51,251 bases of DNA, from assembly GCF_003287455.1 (NCBI RefSeq), contig NZ_PRLC01000020.1:1-51251 (forward strand), written 5' to 3'. A program made the translations under genes and the position numbers. The stretch is from Faecalibacterium hattorii. GTDB lineage: Bacteria; Bacillota; Clostridia; Oscillospirales; Ruminococcaceae. Within the stretch, counting starts at the first letter, position 1; each line of letters starts with the position of its first letter. Positions 16,413 through 27,161 of this stretch are shown here, piece after piece. The notes under the pieces are model-generated. The model searched no databases and was not told the origin of the DNA. It worked only from the letters and a program-made list of their open reading frames with translations.

Positions 16413-17999
16413 ATGTGTTGTGTAATGGGCTATACCGGGCACGATCTGAGTGCCGACAAGTTCAAAGAGTATCTGCTGCGCACCGTGATGCGCGGGCCGG
16501 ACGACCAGCGGGTCGTGGAAGGGCCTTTCGGCCTGATGGGCTTCGGGCGTCTGGCCATCATGGGCCTGACGCCGGAGGGAATGCAGCCCTTCTACCGCGG
16601 GGCGGACTGTGTGGTCTGCAACGGCGAGCTGTACGGCTTCCGGTTCGAGAAGGAGATCCTGAAGCGCCGGGGCTACAAGTTCCAGTCCGACTGCGACTGC
16701 GAGATCCTGCTGCCGCTTTATTATGAGTACGGCCTCGACATGTTCCGCCACATGGACGCCGAATTCGCACTGATCCTGTACGATTCCCGCAAGGACCGGC
16801 TCATTGCCGCCCGCGATCCCATCGGCATCCGGCCGCTGTTCTACGGCTACTCCAAATCCAGCCACCAGATCGCCTTTGCCTCCGAGATGCAGAACCTCAT
16901 CGGCTGGTGCGACGACATCCGGCCTTTCCCCATCGGCAGCTACTACTGCGACGGCCGCTTCGTCCGCTACGAGGACATCGCCGATGTGCCCGCCCCCATG
17001 CAGGACGACATGCCCACCATCCTGAAGAACATCCGCGAAAAGCTGATCGCGGGCGTGGAAAAGCGGCTGGACGCCGACGCCCCCGTGGGCTTTCTGCTCT
17101 CCGGCGGCCTCGACTCCTCGCTGGTCTGCTCCATTGCGGCCAAGAAGCTGGGCAAGCCCATCCGCACCTTCGCCATCGGCATGGACACCGACGCCATCGA
17201 CCTGAAGTACGCCCGCCAGACCGCCGAGTACCTCGGCAGCGAGCACCACGAGATCATCATCAACCGGGATATGGTCATCAACAGCCTCGAAGAGGTCATC
17301 CGGCTGCTGGGCACATGGGATATTACCACCATCCGCGCCAGCATGGGCATGTACCTGCTGTGCAAGGCGATCCACGAGCAAACCGACGTCCGCGTGCTGC
17401 TGACCGGTGAAATTTCCGACGAGCTGTTCGGCTACAAGTACACCGACTACGCCCCCACCGCCGACGCCTTCCAGCAGGAGAGCCAGAAGCGCATCCGGGA
17501 GCTGTATATGTACGACGTTCTCCGCGCCGACCGCTGCATCTCCTCCAACAGCATCGAAGCCCGTGTCCCCTTCGGCGACCTCGATTTCGTCCGCTACGTC
17601 ATGGCCATCGACCCGGAAAAGAAGCTGAACAGCTATGGCAAGGGCAAGTATCTGCTCCGCAAGGCCTTTGAGGGCGACTGGCTGCCGCCGGAGATCTTGT
17701 GGCGCGAAAAGGCCGCCTTCTCGGATGCGGTGGGTCACAGCATGGTGGACGACATCAAGGAATACGCCGACAGCCTCTACACCGACGAGGAGTTCCAGCT
17801 CCGCCGGGCAAACTATTCGGCCCACTGTATGCCGTTTACGAAGGAGAGCCTGTTCTACCGCGAAATTTTCGAGAAATATTATTACGATCAAAGCCGAACC
17901 ATCGTCGATTTCTGGATGCCCAACAAGGCATGGCCCGGCTGCAACGTCAACGACCCCTCCGCCCGTGTGCTGGCAAACTACGGCGCTTCGGGTGTGTGA
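16413..17999 (+). CDS. asnB: Asparagine synthetase (glutamine-hydrolysing), AsnB type
   Basis: A 528-residue enzyme that makes asparagine from aspartate, glutamine and ATP. The N-terminal glutaminase (Ntn) domain requires Cys2 after removal of the initiator, so the ATG at 16413 (MCCVMGYTG) is the true start; it follows GAGAGGGG. Other domain features are RGPDDQR and CNGELYG. The synthetase domain has the PP-loop SGGLDSS at 230-236, followed by GEISDELFGYKY and EARVPF. The length is normal. It is regulated by the T-box directly upstream and ends at a strong terminator. Confidence 0.95.
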   Translation: MCCVMGYTGHDLSADKFKEYLLRTVMRGPDDQRVVEGPFGLMGFGRLAIMGLTPEGMQPFYRGADCVVCNGELYGFRFEKEILKRRGYKFQSDCDCEILLPLYYEYGLDMFRHMDAEFALILYDSRKDRLIAARDPIGIRPLFYGYSKSSHQIAFASEMQNLIGWCDDIRPFPIGSYYCDGRFVRYEDIADVPAPMQDDMPTILKNIREKLIAGVEKRLDADAPVGFLLSGGLDSSLVCSIAAKKLGKPIRTFAIGMDTDAIDLKYARQTAEYLGSEHHEIIINRDMVINSLEEVIRLLGTWDITTIRASMGMYLLCKAIHEQTDVRVLLTGEISDELFGYKYTDYAPTADAFQQESQKRIRELYMYDVLRADRCISSNSIEARVPFGDLDFVRYVMAIDPEKKLNSYGKGKYLLRKAFEGDWLPPEILWREKAAFSDAVGHSMVDDIKEYADSLYTDEEFQLRRANYSAHCMPFTKESLFYREIFEKYYYDQSRTIVDFWMPNKAWPGCNVNDPSARVLANYGASGV

Positions 18000-18012
18000 T
18001 CTTCTCCCCAAG

Positions 18013-18049
18013 CAAAAGGAGCTTCCGGCGGCTGCCGGAAGCTCCTTTT
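18013..18049. terminator. Bidirectional terminator between asnB and the TetR gene
   Basis: A 16-bp stem AAAAGGAGCTTCCGGC/GCCGGAAGCTCCTTTT with a four-base loop. A-run and T-run flank it, so it serves both convergent genes. Confidence 0.9.
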
Positions 18050-18052
18050 GTG

Positions 18053-18589
18053 TTATACGGTGATTCTCTGGGCCGCTTTCGCGATCTCGGCCAGAAGATC
18101 GACGAGGTGTTTTTCGTCCATCTGGCTGCTGTTGTTGGCAAAGGCGTAGAAACACCCCTGCACGCAGAAGGAAAGCAGGATGCCCCGCTTGGGGTCGGCG
18201 GCAAAGGTCGGGTCCTGCGCGGTCAGCCGCTCCCGCAGCCCCTTTTCGATGCAGTTGGCGAAGATGCCCTGCCGCGAACCGGAGAACAGGATGTTCACGG
18301 CCTGCCGGTTCTGGACAAAGGCCCGGAACAGGTCGCGGGTCAGCGTCTCGGTCTGGGCCACAGTCAGCTTCACAGCCAAAACGCTGGCCAAGATGTCCTC
18401 AATGAGCTTTTTCTCCAGCTGGTCGGACAGCGCGTAGATATCCTCATAGTGGGCATAAAAGGTGGATTTGTTCACGCACGCCAGCGCACAGAGATCCTTG
18501 ATCTTGATCTTTTCCAGCGGCGTTTTTGCCCGCAGCTCCAGAAAGGCCTTTTCGATGGCACGGTCGGTTTTTTCGATGCGGATGTCCAA
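18053..18589 (-). CDS. TetR/AcrR family transcriptional regulator
   Basis: A 178-residue TetR-type regulator with an N-terminal helix-turn-helix (IKIKDLCALACVNKSTFYAHYEDIYAL). The helical C-terminal domain resembles the TetR-like domain found in DhaS-type regulators (CVQGCFYAFAN). I chose a TTG start at 18589 because AGAGGTGG lies seven bases upstream; an in-frame TTG 13 codons earlier has no ribosome-binding site. No obvious target gene lies next to it, as its neighbours are asnB (convergent) and the NiaR-type gene. The ligand is unknown. Confidence 0.85.
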   Translation of the reverse strand: MDIRIEKTDRAIEKAFLELRAKTPLEKIKIKDLCALACVNKSTFYAHYEDIYALSDQLEKKLIEDILASVLAVKLTVAQTETLTRDLFRAFVQNRQAVNILFSGSRQGIFANCIEKGLRERLTAQDPTFAADPKRGILLSFCVQGCFYAFANNSSQMDEKHLVDLLAEIAKAAQRITV

Positions 18590-18670
18590 AAATAATCCAC
18601 CTCTTTCCTCATTTGGTCGGATATCCAACGGTTTTCGTGTTTTGCTGATAGACAGAACTGCTCGGTTTTG

Positions 18671-19189
18671 TTACTCTTTTTTATACAGGATCCCTGCTTT
18701 TTCCAGTGCCGCTTTAATGCGGTGGAAGGACGCTTCGTCCGGGCAGCGGAGAGTGTGCAGATGCACGCCGCCGGTCATCCGGCTGAGCAGCCCTTCGGGG
18801 GTGTGGGCCGCCTGTTCAATGAAATTGTCCACGTCATACCGGCTGGCAAGGTTCAGGTTGCCCCGCAGTTCGCCGTAGAGCGGATTTTCCACGGCCACAT
18901 CCACCACGGTGCCGCCCTGATCCACCACGGCGTACAGCTCGGTGCGCATCTCGTCGGTGGTGCGGTGGACACAGGCCAGAATGCCGGTGTACCCGCCGGG
19001 GGCCGGGTGGAACTGATAACCGCGGGGCGTGGCCTCGATGGCAGCGCCCCCCGCCCGGAGCAGGGCCACGTCGCCCACCACGATCTGCCGGGAGACCCCC
19101 AACTGGGCCGCCAGCACGCTGGCGCTCACCGGCGCGTCGGCCTCGCTCAGGCGTTTCAATATCACTTCTCTGCGCTGTGCAGCATTCAA
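18671..19189 (-). CDS. niaR: NiaR-type (3H domain) transcription repressor of NAD biosynthesis
   Basis: A 172-residue protein. An N-terminal HTH_11 winged helix (RREVILKRLSEADAPVSASVLAAQLGVSRQIVVGDVALLRAGG) is followed by a 3H domain with conserved histidines (CVHRTTDE, AAHTPEGLL, GGVHLHTL). In Firmicutes this architecture is the niacin-responsive repressor NiaR (YrxA), which controls nicotinate uptake and nadABC. The likely start is TTG at 19189 with AAGGGAAG eight bases upstream; no in-frame ATG fits. No NAD genes are adjacent, so its targets must be elsewhere. Confidence 0.88.
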   Translation of the reverse strand: MNAAQRREVILKRLSEADAPVSASVLAAQLGVSRQIVVGDVALLRAGGAAIEATPRGYQFHPAPGGYTGILACVHRTTDEMRTELYAVVDQGGTVVDVAVENPLYGELRGNLNLASRYDVDNFIEQAAHTPEGLLSRMTGGVHLHTLRCPDEASFHRIKAALEKAGILYKKE

Positions 19190-19222
19190 GGCACGGTCTT
19201 CCCTTCCGCTTATGATACTTTT

Positions 19223-19251
19223 ATAATAGCAGACCCCGCCGGAATGTGCAA
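19223..19251 (-). promoter_or_regulatory. Sigma-A-type promoter of niaR
   Basis: On the minus strand TTGCAC (19246-19251) and TATTAT (19223-19228) are 17 bases apart, immediately beyond the stop codon of the GH13 gene. Confidence 0.7.
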
Positions 19252-19253
19252 GC

Positions 19254-20612
19254 TTATTTCAGGCGGAGCAGGGTGGCGTAGTTGGAGGGCAGCTGCACCT
19301 TCATCCGGCCCCACTCGATGTCCGTCAGGATGGGCTGGCTGCCCACGCAGTCCGCCAGCAGATCCTCGGCCCCGGATGCTTCCACCGGCAGTTGGAACTC
19401 CAACTGGGCAGGGCTGTCGCCGTTGTTGAAGACAGCCACAACGGCCTTGCCGTCCAGCACACGGGCAAAGGCATAGCACTGGGTGGTCAGGTGGAGTTCC
19501 TTCACCTCGCCCCACGTCAGTTCCGGGCACTCAGCCTTGAGCTTGCCCAGCGCGGCATATACGCTGGTGACGGGATTCTCCGCATTGGCGTTCTCAAAAT
19601 CCTTCAGGTCGAGGCAGGGGCGGAGCGGCCAGTCGCTTCCCCACTCTTTTTTGCCCTCGATGCCAAATTCCGAGCCATAATAGATGGACGGAATGCCCCA
19701 AAGCGTATATACTAGAAGGGCAATGTGGCGGATGTGAGCCCGGTTGCGCAGCTTGTTGGGCAGCCGCTCAACATCGTGGTTGTCCGAGAAGAGGTAGAGC
19801 CGGGTGTCGTGGCACAAACCCTGCAGCCGGCGCATGGTATGCGCGATCTCGAAATAGTTGTGGTCGTTGTGGCCGCTCCACAGGCCCTTGTGCAGCTCAT
19901 AGTTGGTCACGGAGTGGAGCATTTCGGGGTTGGCCCAGCGGCTGTAATCGCCGTGGATGACCTCGCCCATCAGCCAGAACTCCGGCTTGATCTCGTTGGC
20001 GAGGCGGCGCAGCCCTTTCATGAAGTCGAAGTCCAGCACGTCGGCCGCATCCAGCCGGATGCCGTCGATGTCGAATTCATGGACCCAGAAGCGGATGGTG
20101 TCGAAGTGGTAGTTCTGCACCTCCGGGTTCCGCTGGTTCAGCTTGACCAGCAGGTTGAAGCCGCCCCAGTTGCCGTAGGAGAAGCCGTCGTTGTACTCGT
20201 TGTTGCCCCAGAAGTTGATGTCGCAGAACCAATCCTTATACCGGGCGTTCTCGCGGTTGGCCTTCAGGTCTTGGAACGCAAAGAAATCCCGGCCCACATG
20301 GTTGAACACGCCGTCCACGATGACCTTCTGGCCGCGGGCGTGGCAGTTGGACACGAACTGCTTGAACTCCTCGTTGGTGCCAAGGCGGCGGTCCACAAGG
20401 CGGTAGTCGATGGTATCGTAGCCGTGGGAGCCGCTCTCGAACAGCGGGCCGATATAAATGGCCGTGCAGCCGAGGTCTTTATAAGCGTGTTCGGCCCATG
20501 CGTTCAGCTTTTCAAAGGCACCGGGCGTGGGCTGGCCGTCGTTCTCGTGCGCACAGCCGCACAGCCCCAGCGGATAAATGTGATAAAATACAGCGTTGTC
20601 ATACCAAGCCAT
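19254..20612 (-). CDS. Intracellular alpha-amylase-family (GH13) glycoside hydrolase
   Basis: A 452-residue GH13 enzyme without a signal peptide. Catalytic signatures are the first conserved region DGVFNH, the nucleophile D188 in DGIRLDAAD, the acid/base E217 in LMGEVIHGD and the stabiliser D280 in SDNHD. It would cleave alpha-1,4 (or alpha-1,6) glucosidic bonds in maltodextrins or glycogen in the cytoplasm; exact specificity is unclear. The ATG at 20612 is preceded by GGGAGAG; an ATG six codons upstream is less well placed. It is divergent from the glycogen branching enzyme, which suggests a shared role in glycogen or maltodextrin turnover. Confidence 0.9.
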   Translation of the reverse strand: MAWYDNAVFYHIYPLGLCGCAHENDGQPTPGAFEKLNAWAEHAYKDLGCTAIYIGPLFESGSHGYDTIDYRLVDRRLGTNEEFKQFVSNCHARGQKVIVDGVFNHVGRDFFAFQDLKANRENARYKDWFCDINFWGNNEYNDGFSYGNWGGFNLLVKLNQRNPEVQNYHFDTIRFWVHEFDIDGIRLDAADVLDFDFMKGLRRLANEIKPEFWLMGEVIHGDYSRWANPEMLHSVTNYELHKGLWSGHNDHNYFEIAHTMRRLQGLCHDTRLYLFSDNHDVERLPNKLRNRAHIRHIALLVYTLWGIPSIYYGSEFGIEGKKEWGSDWPLRPCLDLKDFENANAENPVTSVYAALGKLKAECPELTWGEVKELHLTTQCYAFARVLDGKAVVAVFNNGDSPAQLEFQLPVEASGAEDLLADCVGSQPILTDIEWGRMKVQLPSNYATLLRLK

Positions 20613-20674
20613 CGTTTTTGTCTCTCCCATTCTAGCAAGCGTTCCCGCCCCCGCCCCATGCGGGGGGCAGGGAT

Positions 20675-20683
20675 AGTATAGCA
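20675..20683 (-). promoter_or_regulatory. Extended -10 promoter candidate of the GH13 gene
   Basis: On the minus strand TGCTATACT (TATACT at 20675-20680 with an upstream TGC). No good -35 stands 17 bases upstream. A GC-rich hairpin lies in the leader just after it. The promoter of the divergent glgB was not clearly identified in this 210-base spacer. Confidence 0.45.
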
Positions 20684-20804
20684 TATTTTTTTCGCAAAGT
20701 GTGGAAGTTTGCTATTTTTTGTACAAAGTTTCCTTTAAAATCAGCAAGTTTGACGATTTTGTTTTTGATTTCTTAGTAACTATGACAAAAATCGTTTATC
20801 GTAG

Positions 20805-22757
<1,953 letters not shown>

Positions 22758-22769
22758 TCTTTGTGCAAA

Positions 22770-22808
22770 ACTATCCCGTCTGCTGAAAATGCGGCGGGAT
22801 ATTTTGCG
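22770..22808 (+). terminator. Intrinsic terminator after glgB
   Basis: TATCCCG (22772-22778) pairs with CGGGATA (22795-22801), with further pairing inside, followed by TTTTGCGTTT. Confidence 0.7.
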
Positions 22809-22827
22809 TTTCAGCGCCCGCATGGCC

Positions 22828-22856
22828 TTGCCAGCCGGGGCCGGAACCGTTATACT
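22828..22856 (+). promoter_or_regulatory. Sigma-A-type promoter of the 22897-27105 operon
   Basis: TTGCCA (22828-22833) and TATACT (22851-22856) are 17 bases apart. It drives the GT-C-like gene and probably the two genes after it. Confidence 0.75.
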
Positions 22857-22896
22857 GTAACATGAAATATCAGGTTTTTTCGAGAGGTTTTGTCTT

Positions 22897-24828
22897 ATGC
22901 CAAAAACACTTTCTTCCCAACAAGCAAAACCCGCCCTCTCCCTGTGGAGCAAGGGCGGCATCGGCCTTGGCCTCGGCGCGCTGGCGCTGGTGGTCATTGG
23001 CCTTGTCTTCCCCACCGGGGGGGCCTTCTTTCCGCTGGTGAGCCTGTGGTGCAGCTGCGTGCTCTTTTACGGGGCGCTGTGGGTGCTGCGGGTGGCCCAT
23101 GTGGAACTGAACTTCTTCCACCGGGCCGTCCTCGTCGGCCTCTGGGCCGCAGCGGTGCTCTACTTCTACTGGGCGCTGGGGCGGCGGCAGTTCATCTATG
23201 CGTGGGACTACGTCAACTACATCGTCAAGCAGTACAGCGCCGAGACCGCCTTTGCCCAAGGCCCGGCGGCGGGGTTCGCGTACATCTTCGGTTCCTTTGC
23301 CGATGACTACACCAACTTCATCACCCTCTTCACCGAGTTTCCCTTCTGCCTGACGGCCCGCACCGGCGACAGCTACGCTTTCGCGCAGGTGTTCTGCGTG
23401 CTGCCTACCCTGATGGTCCTGCTGGCGGGCCTGACCGTGAAGATCGGCCAGATGCTCCATGTGAAGAACCGGTTCTACCATTTCCTCATCGGCTTTTCGT
23501 GGGTGCTGACCTTCCCGTTTCTGCGGATGAGCGCCATGCTGGCCCAGCCGGACTGGTTCGGCCTCATCTTCGCCTTTGCCATCCTGCTGCTGACGCTGGA
23601 CTACCGGTTCGAGAAGCTGGAGCCGGGGCGGTTCGCCCTCATCTTCCTCGCCACTGCGGCCATCATCCTGACCCGCCGGTGGTATCTGTACTTTGTGGTG
23701 GGCTATTACTTCTCCTATGCGCTGCTCCTTTTCGTCAGCAGCGGTAAGCTCGCCAAAGCCGGGGACAAGGCGCTGGCCCTGCGCCGGGTGCGCAACCTTG
23801 TGCTGTTCGGCCTGTGTGCCATGGTGGCCATGGTGGCCCTGCTCTGGCCCATGGTCAGCAAGATTCTGGCCTTCGATTATTCCGACCGCTATTCTTACTA
23901 CAATGTGGGCGGCCTTGTCACCGAGCTGTATTACCACGCAATGCGCACTGGTCTGCTGAACTTCGTGCTCATCCTGTTCGGGTTCTGGCTCTGCTTCCGG
24001 CGGAAGCTCTTCGCCCTGCCCGCGCTGGCCCTGAGCGAGCTGGCCCTGAGCATGGTGCTCTTCACGCGGGTGCAGAACTCCGGCTCCCATCAGATGCTGC
24101 TCTACCTGCCCGCCTACGTCATCCTCTTCTTGGTAGGTGCCGCCGGGCTGGCCGAGAGCATCGACAAGTTCAAGGTGCCCAAGCTCTGCTACTGGGCCTT
24201 TACCTTGGTGTTCGCCGTGTCGGTGCGCTGCTCGCCGCTGACGGTCATGGCCCTGCCGGAGCTGGTCATCCACACCATCCATCCGGCCAGCCTGACCGAG
24301 TACATGCACTTCGACGAGCTGACCTATGACCGGAAGGACCTCAGCCAGATCCAAGCCGTCACCGAGTGGCTCACGGCCCACCTCGGCGAGGGCGACACCG
24401 CGTACATGATCCCCGACGACATGCTGTACAACCCCGGCCATCTGCGGAACTGTATGCTGCCGGAACACCCGCTGGACGGCAAACTGCCGGACAGCTTCTC
24501 GGTGCCGGGCACCCACACCTTCCCCATGGGCTTCTTTGAGGCGAAGTATGTCATCACGGCGGACCCCTTCCCCTCAACGCTGGCCCCGGATACGGAGCTG
24601 GGCCATAGGTTCAACGCCAAGTTCATCCAGCTGCGGGACGAGACCCACACCCTCGCCGCCACCTTCGATATGGGCAACGGCTACACCTTCTCCATCTGGG
24701 AGCGGGTCGAAGCCCCCACCCGCGAGGAAGTGGAGACCTATCTGCACGTCTTCGACGCCGAAAACGCCCAGTATCCCGAAATGTTCTCGCAGGTCACGGA
24801 AGGCTGGCTGGCCGCACACGGACTGTAA
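22897..24828 (+). CDS. Polytopic membrane protein resembling a GT-C glycosyltransferase
   Basis: A 643-residue protein with about ten or more hydrophobic helices in the first 450 residues, then a soluble C-terminal domain of roughly 190 residues. The first large outer loop (YAWDYVNYIVKQYSAETA) places an acidic residue where GT-C enzymes such as ArnT or dolichyl-phosphate-mannose-type transferases carry catalytic aspartate. ILTRRWYLYFVVGYYFSYAL and the C-terminal YMIPDDMLYNPGHL also recall that class. I do not recognise a specific family, and the sugar donor and acceptor are unknown. GAGAGG precedes the ATG. It is the first gene of a likely operon with the trigger-factor homologue, 26 bases downstream. 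Confidence 0.6.
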   Translation: MPKTLSSQQAKPALSLWSKGGIGLGLGALALVVIGLVFPTGGAFFPLVSLWCSCVLFYGALWVLRVAHVELNFFHRAVLVGLWAAAVLYFYWALGRRQFIYAWDYVNYIVKQYSAETAFAQGPAAGFAYIFGSFADDYTNFITLFTEFPFCLTARTGDSYAFAQVFCVLPTLMVLLAGLTVKIGQMLHVKNRFYHFLIGFSWVLTFPFLRMSAMLAQPDWFGLIFAFAILLLTLDYRFEKLEPGRFALIFLATAAIILTRRWYLYFVVGYYFSYALLLFVSSGKLAKAGDKALALRRVRNLVLFGLCAMVAMVALLWPMVSKILAFDYSDRYSYYNVGGLVTELYYHAMRTGLLNFVLILFGFWLCFRRKLFALPALALSELALSMVLFTRVQNSGSHQMLLYLPAYVILFLVGAAGLAESIDKFKVPKLCYWAFTLVFAVSVRCSPLTVMALPELVIHTIHPASLTEYMHFDELTYDRKDLSQIQAVTEWLTAHLGEGDTAYMIPDDMLYNPGHLRNCMLPEHPLDGKLPDSFSVPGTHTFPMGFFEAKYVITADPFPSTLAPDTELGHRFNAKFIQLRDETHTLAATFDMGNGYTFSIWERVEAPTREEVETYLHVFDAENAQYPEMFSQVTEGWLAAHGL

Positions 24829-24854
24829 ATGAACGTCAAAAGGAGTATTACAAA

Positions 24855-25835
24855 ATGGAGAGTAATCAGAACAATATCCCCGAAGTTAAGCTCGGCCAGT
24901 ACAAGGGGCTGGCCGTCACCCGCCATGTGCGCGGCCTTTCGGAAAAGGCGCTGGACATCGAGATGGTCCACCAGACCCGGCTCCATGCCTCCTACCACAA
25001 CTCCGAGGAGGGTGCCAAGCGCGGCAGCCGCGTCCTGCTGGATTTTGCGGGCTTCATGGACGGCAAGGAGATCCCCGACAGCCGGATGGAAAAGGTCATG
25101 GTCGTGCTGGGCGACGGCAAGCTGATGCCCGCCGCCGAGGATGCCATCTACGGCCACAAAGCCGGGGAGACCTTCCGGTTCGACTTCATCTACCCCGCCG
25201 AGTTCCGGGTGCCGGAGCTTTCCGGCAAGACGGCTCAGTTCGAGATCAAGCTGCACTCGGTGGCCGAAAAGACCACCCCGGAGCTGACGGAGGACTTCGC
25301 CAAATCGCTGGGCTATGCCTCCCTCGCCGCCATGCGGGAGGCTGTCCGCGCCAAGAAGATGAAGATCCACGAGGACGCCGCCGACCGCGCCGCCGGGCAG
25401 AAGCTGCTGGAGATGGCCGGGGCCAACCTGACCGTCGCCGTTCCGGAAGCGGCACTGGACCGCGCCGCCGACAACGAGATGAAGCTGCTCACCCAGCGGC
25501 TCTCCCGCAGCGGCATCAGCATGGAGCAGCACTGCAAGAACAGCCGCACCACCGCCGACGCCCTCCGTGCCGGTTACCGCGCCGATGCGGAGCGGAAGAT
25601 CCGCACCATGTATGCGGCCCGCGCCATCGCCGAGGCCGAGGGCATCACCGTCCGCACCGAGGAGGTCAACAACGAATACCGCCGCCTCTCCGTCCAGCAG
25701 GACACCCCGGAGGCCGATATCCGCCGCGTGCTCACCCCGGAGACGGTGGCCGCCGCCCTCGCCGCCCAGAAGGTCCAGCGCTTTTTGCTGGACAACGCCG
25801 TCGTGGCCTCGGTCATGGACGCTGATAAGGAGTGA
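24855..25835 (+). CDS. Trigger-factor-like chaperone/PPIase lacking the ribosome-binding domain
   Basis: A 326-residue protein related to trigger factor. An FKBP-like domain (about residues 58-135: GSRVLLDFAGFMDGKEI ... GHKAGETFRFDFIYPAEF ... GKTAQFEIKLHSV) is followed by a trigger-factor C-terminal chaperone domain (TPELTEDFAKSLGY ... IRTMYAARAIAEAEGI ... VAAALAAQKVQRFLLDNAVV). The usual N-terminal ribosome-docking domain with its GFRxGKxP signature is missing; only about 45 residues precede the FKBP part. AAAAGGAG lies before the ATG. It sits between a GT-C-like membrane protein and a multi-cluster Fe-S protein (four-base gap), which suggests it serves a dedicated client rather than nascent chains. 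Confidence 0.82.
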   Translation: MESNQNNIPEVKLGQYKGLAVTRHVRGLSEKALDIEMVHQTRLHASYHNSEEGAKRGSRVLLDFAGFMDGKEIPDSRMEKVMVVLGDGKLMPAAEDAIYGHKAGETFRFDFIYPAEFRVPELSGKTAQFEIKLHSVAEKTTPELTEDFAKSLGYASLAAMREAVRAKKMKIHEDAADRAAGQKLLEMAGANLTVAVPEAALDRAADNEMKLLTQRLSRSGISMEQHCKNSRTTADALRAGYRADAERKIRTMYAARAIAEAEGITVRTEEVNNEYRRLSVQQDTPEADIRRVLTPETVAAALAAQKVQRFLLDNAVVASVMDADKE

Positions 25836-25839
25836 TTCG

Positions 25840-27105
25840 ATGAGTATCTTTACGCGCTACGCCATGGATGCGCTGATGAAGACCACCCACCCGGAGATCA
25901 ACCGCAAGCAATGCTGGAACCTCCACCCTCACCGCACCCCCTGCACCGCCTGTAAGGACATCTGCCCCTACGGTGAGGAGATCTTCACCCGCCCGAACCT
26001 CGTCAAGGACTGGGATCCCTGCACCGACTGCGGCCTCTGTGTTTCGGTGTGCCGCAGCGGCTGCATCGCCCCCTCGCCCGAACAGGTTCAGCGGGACACT
26101 GCCCCCGCCGACAACGACAACGATACCGTCTGGATCGGCTGCGAGAAGAGCACCCGCAAGAACACCCTCGTCCGCTCCTGTGTGTCGGCGCTGTCGTGGG
26201 AGGCGCTGGCCTACCTTGCCCTGAACAAGAAGGTCGTGCTGGACCTGACCCCCTGCGGCGAGTGCGAGAACGACATTTGCGCCGAGCACCTGCGCAAGGA
26301 GCTGACCCGGCTGGTGGAATTTTTCGGCCAGCCCCTCTTCGAGGCCCGCTTTACGCTGGCCTACGAGCAGGACGAGGCCCCCTTCCACAACAAGGAATAC
26401 TCCCGCCGCGAGATGATGGAGCAGGTGACTGCCGGCTCCAAGGCGGGCACCAAGCAGCTGCTGCGGATGCTGCCGGGTCTGCGCAGCGACGATGAGAGCG
26501 CGGTGGATTTCCGCCTGATGCTCCACCAGCGCACCAAGCAGCTCAAAGCCGTCAGCAAGACCCCGCTGAAGTACGGCTACCACCTGCCCAACTTTACCGA
26601 GAAGTGCTTCGCCTGCGGCCGGTGCGAGAAGGCGTGCCGCGCCGGGGCCATCAAGTTTGAGGACCTGCCCGACGGCCAGACCCGCGCCGTCATCACCCCG
26701 TGGAAGTGCAGCGAGTGCGGCGTCTGCGTCGCCACCTGCTCCAACGGCGGGCTGGACGGGCTGAAGCTCCGCCAGCTCACCACCCTCGGCCCGGTCAGCG
26801 TCTACAAGTGCACCAAGACCCTCTGCAGCGAGTGCGGCAAGCCCATCGCGCCGGGCTGCAAGGACGGCATCTGCTCGGTCTGCCGCATCAAGATCCGCAC
26901 CAAGAAGCGGCAGGAGGAGGCTGTAGCCAAGGCCAAGGAGCGCCAAGCCGAACGGGAGGCCAAGCGCGCCGCCGAGGAAGCCGCCAAGGCGCTGGCCGAG
27001 GAGGTCAAGGCAGAAGAAACAGCCGCCGCCGAGACCGCAGCGGCCCCTGCTGCCGCAGAAACCGCCCAGACCGCAGAGCCCATCGCAAATATTGTAAAAG
27101 AGTGA
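25840..27105 (+). CDS. Multi-cluster 4Fe-4S ferredoxin-like protein with a C-terminal zinc-ribbon-like motif
   Basis: A 421-residue cytosolic protein with about 26 cysteines. N-terminal cluster motifs lie at C35/C38/C42 and C61/C64/C67/C71. A middle domain has C101, C114, C139, C142 and C147 (LTPCGECENDIC). Two further ferredoxin motifs lie at C256/C259/C262/C266 and C290/C293/C296/C300. CxxC pairs at C329/C332 and C345/C348 look like a zinc ribbon. The last 70 residues are an Ala/Glu/Lys-rich helix-forming tail. It probably carries several 4Fe-4S clusters for electron transfer; partners are unknown. The ATG at 25840 follows AAGGAG, which overlaps the stop region of the trigger-factor homologue, so translation is probably coupled. 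Confidence 0.82.
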   Translation: MSIFTRYAMDALMKTTHPEINRKQCWNLHPHRTPCTACKDICPYGEEIFTRPNLVKDWDPCTDCGLCVSVCRSGCIAPSPEQVQRDTAPADNDNDTVWIGCEKSTRKNTLVRSCVSALSWEALAYLALNKKVVLDLTPCGECENDICAEHLRKELTRLVEFFGQPLFEARFTLAYEQDEAPFHNKEYSRREMMEQVTAGSKAGTKQLLRMLPGLRSDDESAVDFRLMLHQRTKQLKAVSKTPLKYGYHLPNFTEKCFACGRCEKACRAGAIKFEDLPDGQTRAVITPWKCSECGVCVATCSNGGLDGLKLRQLTTLGPVSVYKCTKTLCSECGKPIAPGCKDGICSVCRIKIRTKKRQEEAVAKAKERQAEREAKRAAEEAAKALAEEVKAEETAAAETAAAPAAAETAQTAEPIANIVKE

Positions 27106-27128
27106 TCCTTGGCAGATTCGAAAAAGAA

Positions 27129-27157
27129 TTGACGCCGGGGCGAAACAATGCTATACT
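27129..27157 (+). promoter_or_regulatory. Sigma-A-type promoter of the binding-protein leader
   Basis: TTGACG (27129-27134) and TATACT (27152-27157) are 17 bases apart. The predicted start is near 27164, upstream of an intrinsic terminator. Confidence 0.75.
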
Positions 27158-27161
27158 TTCT

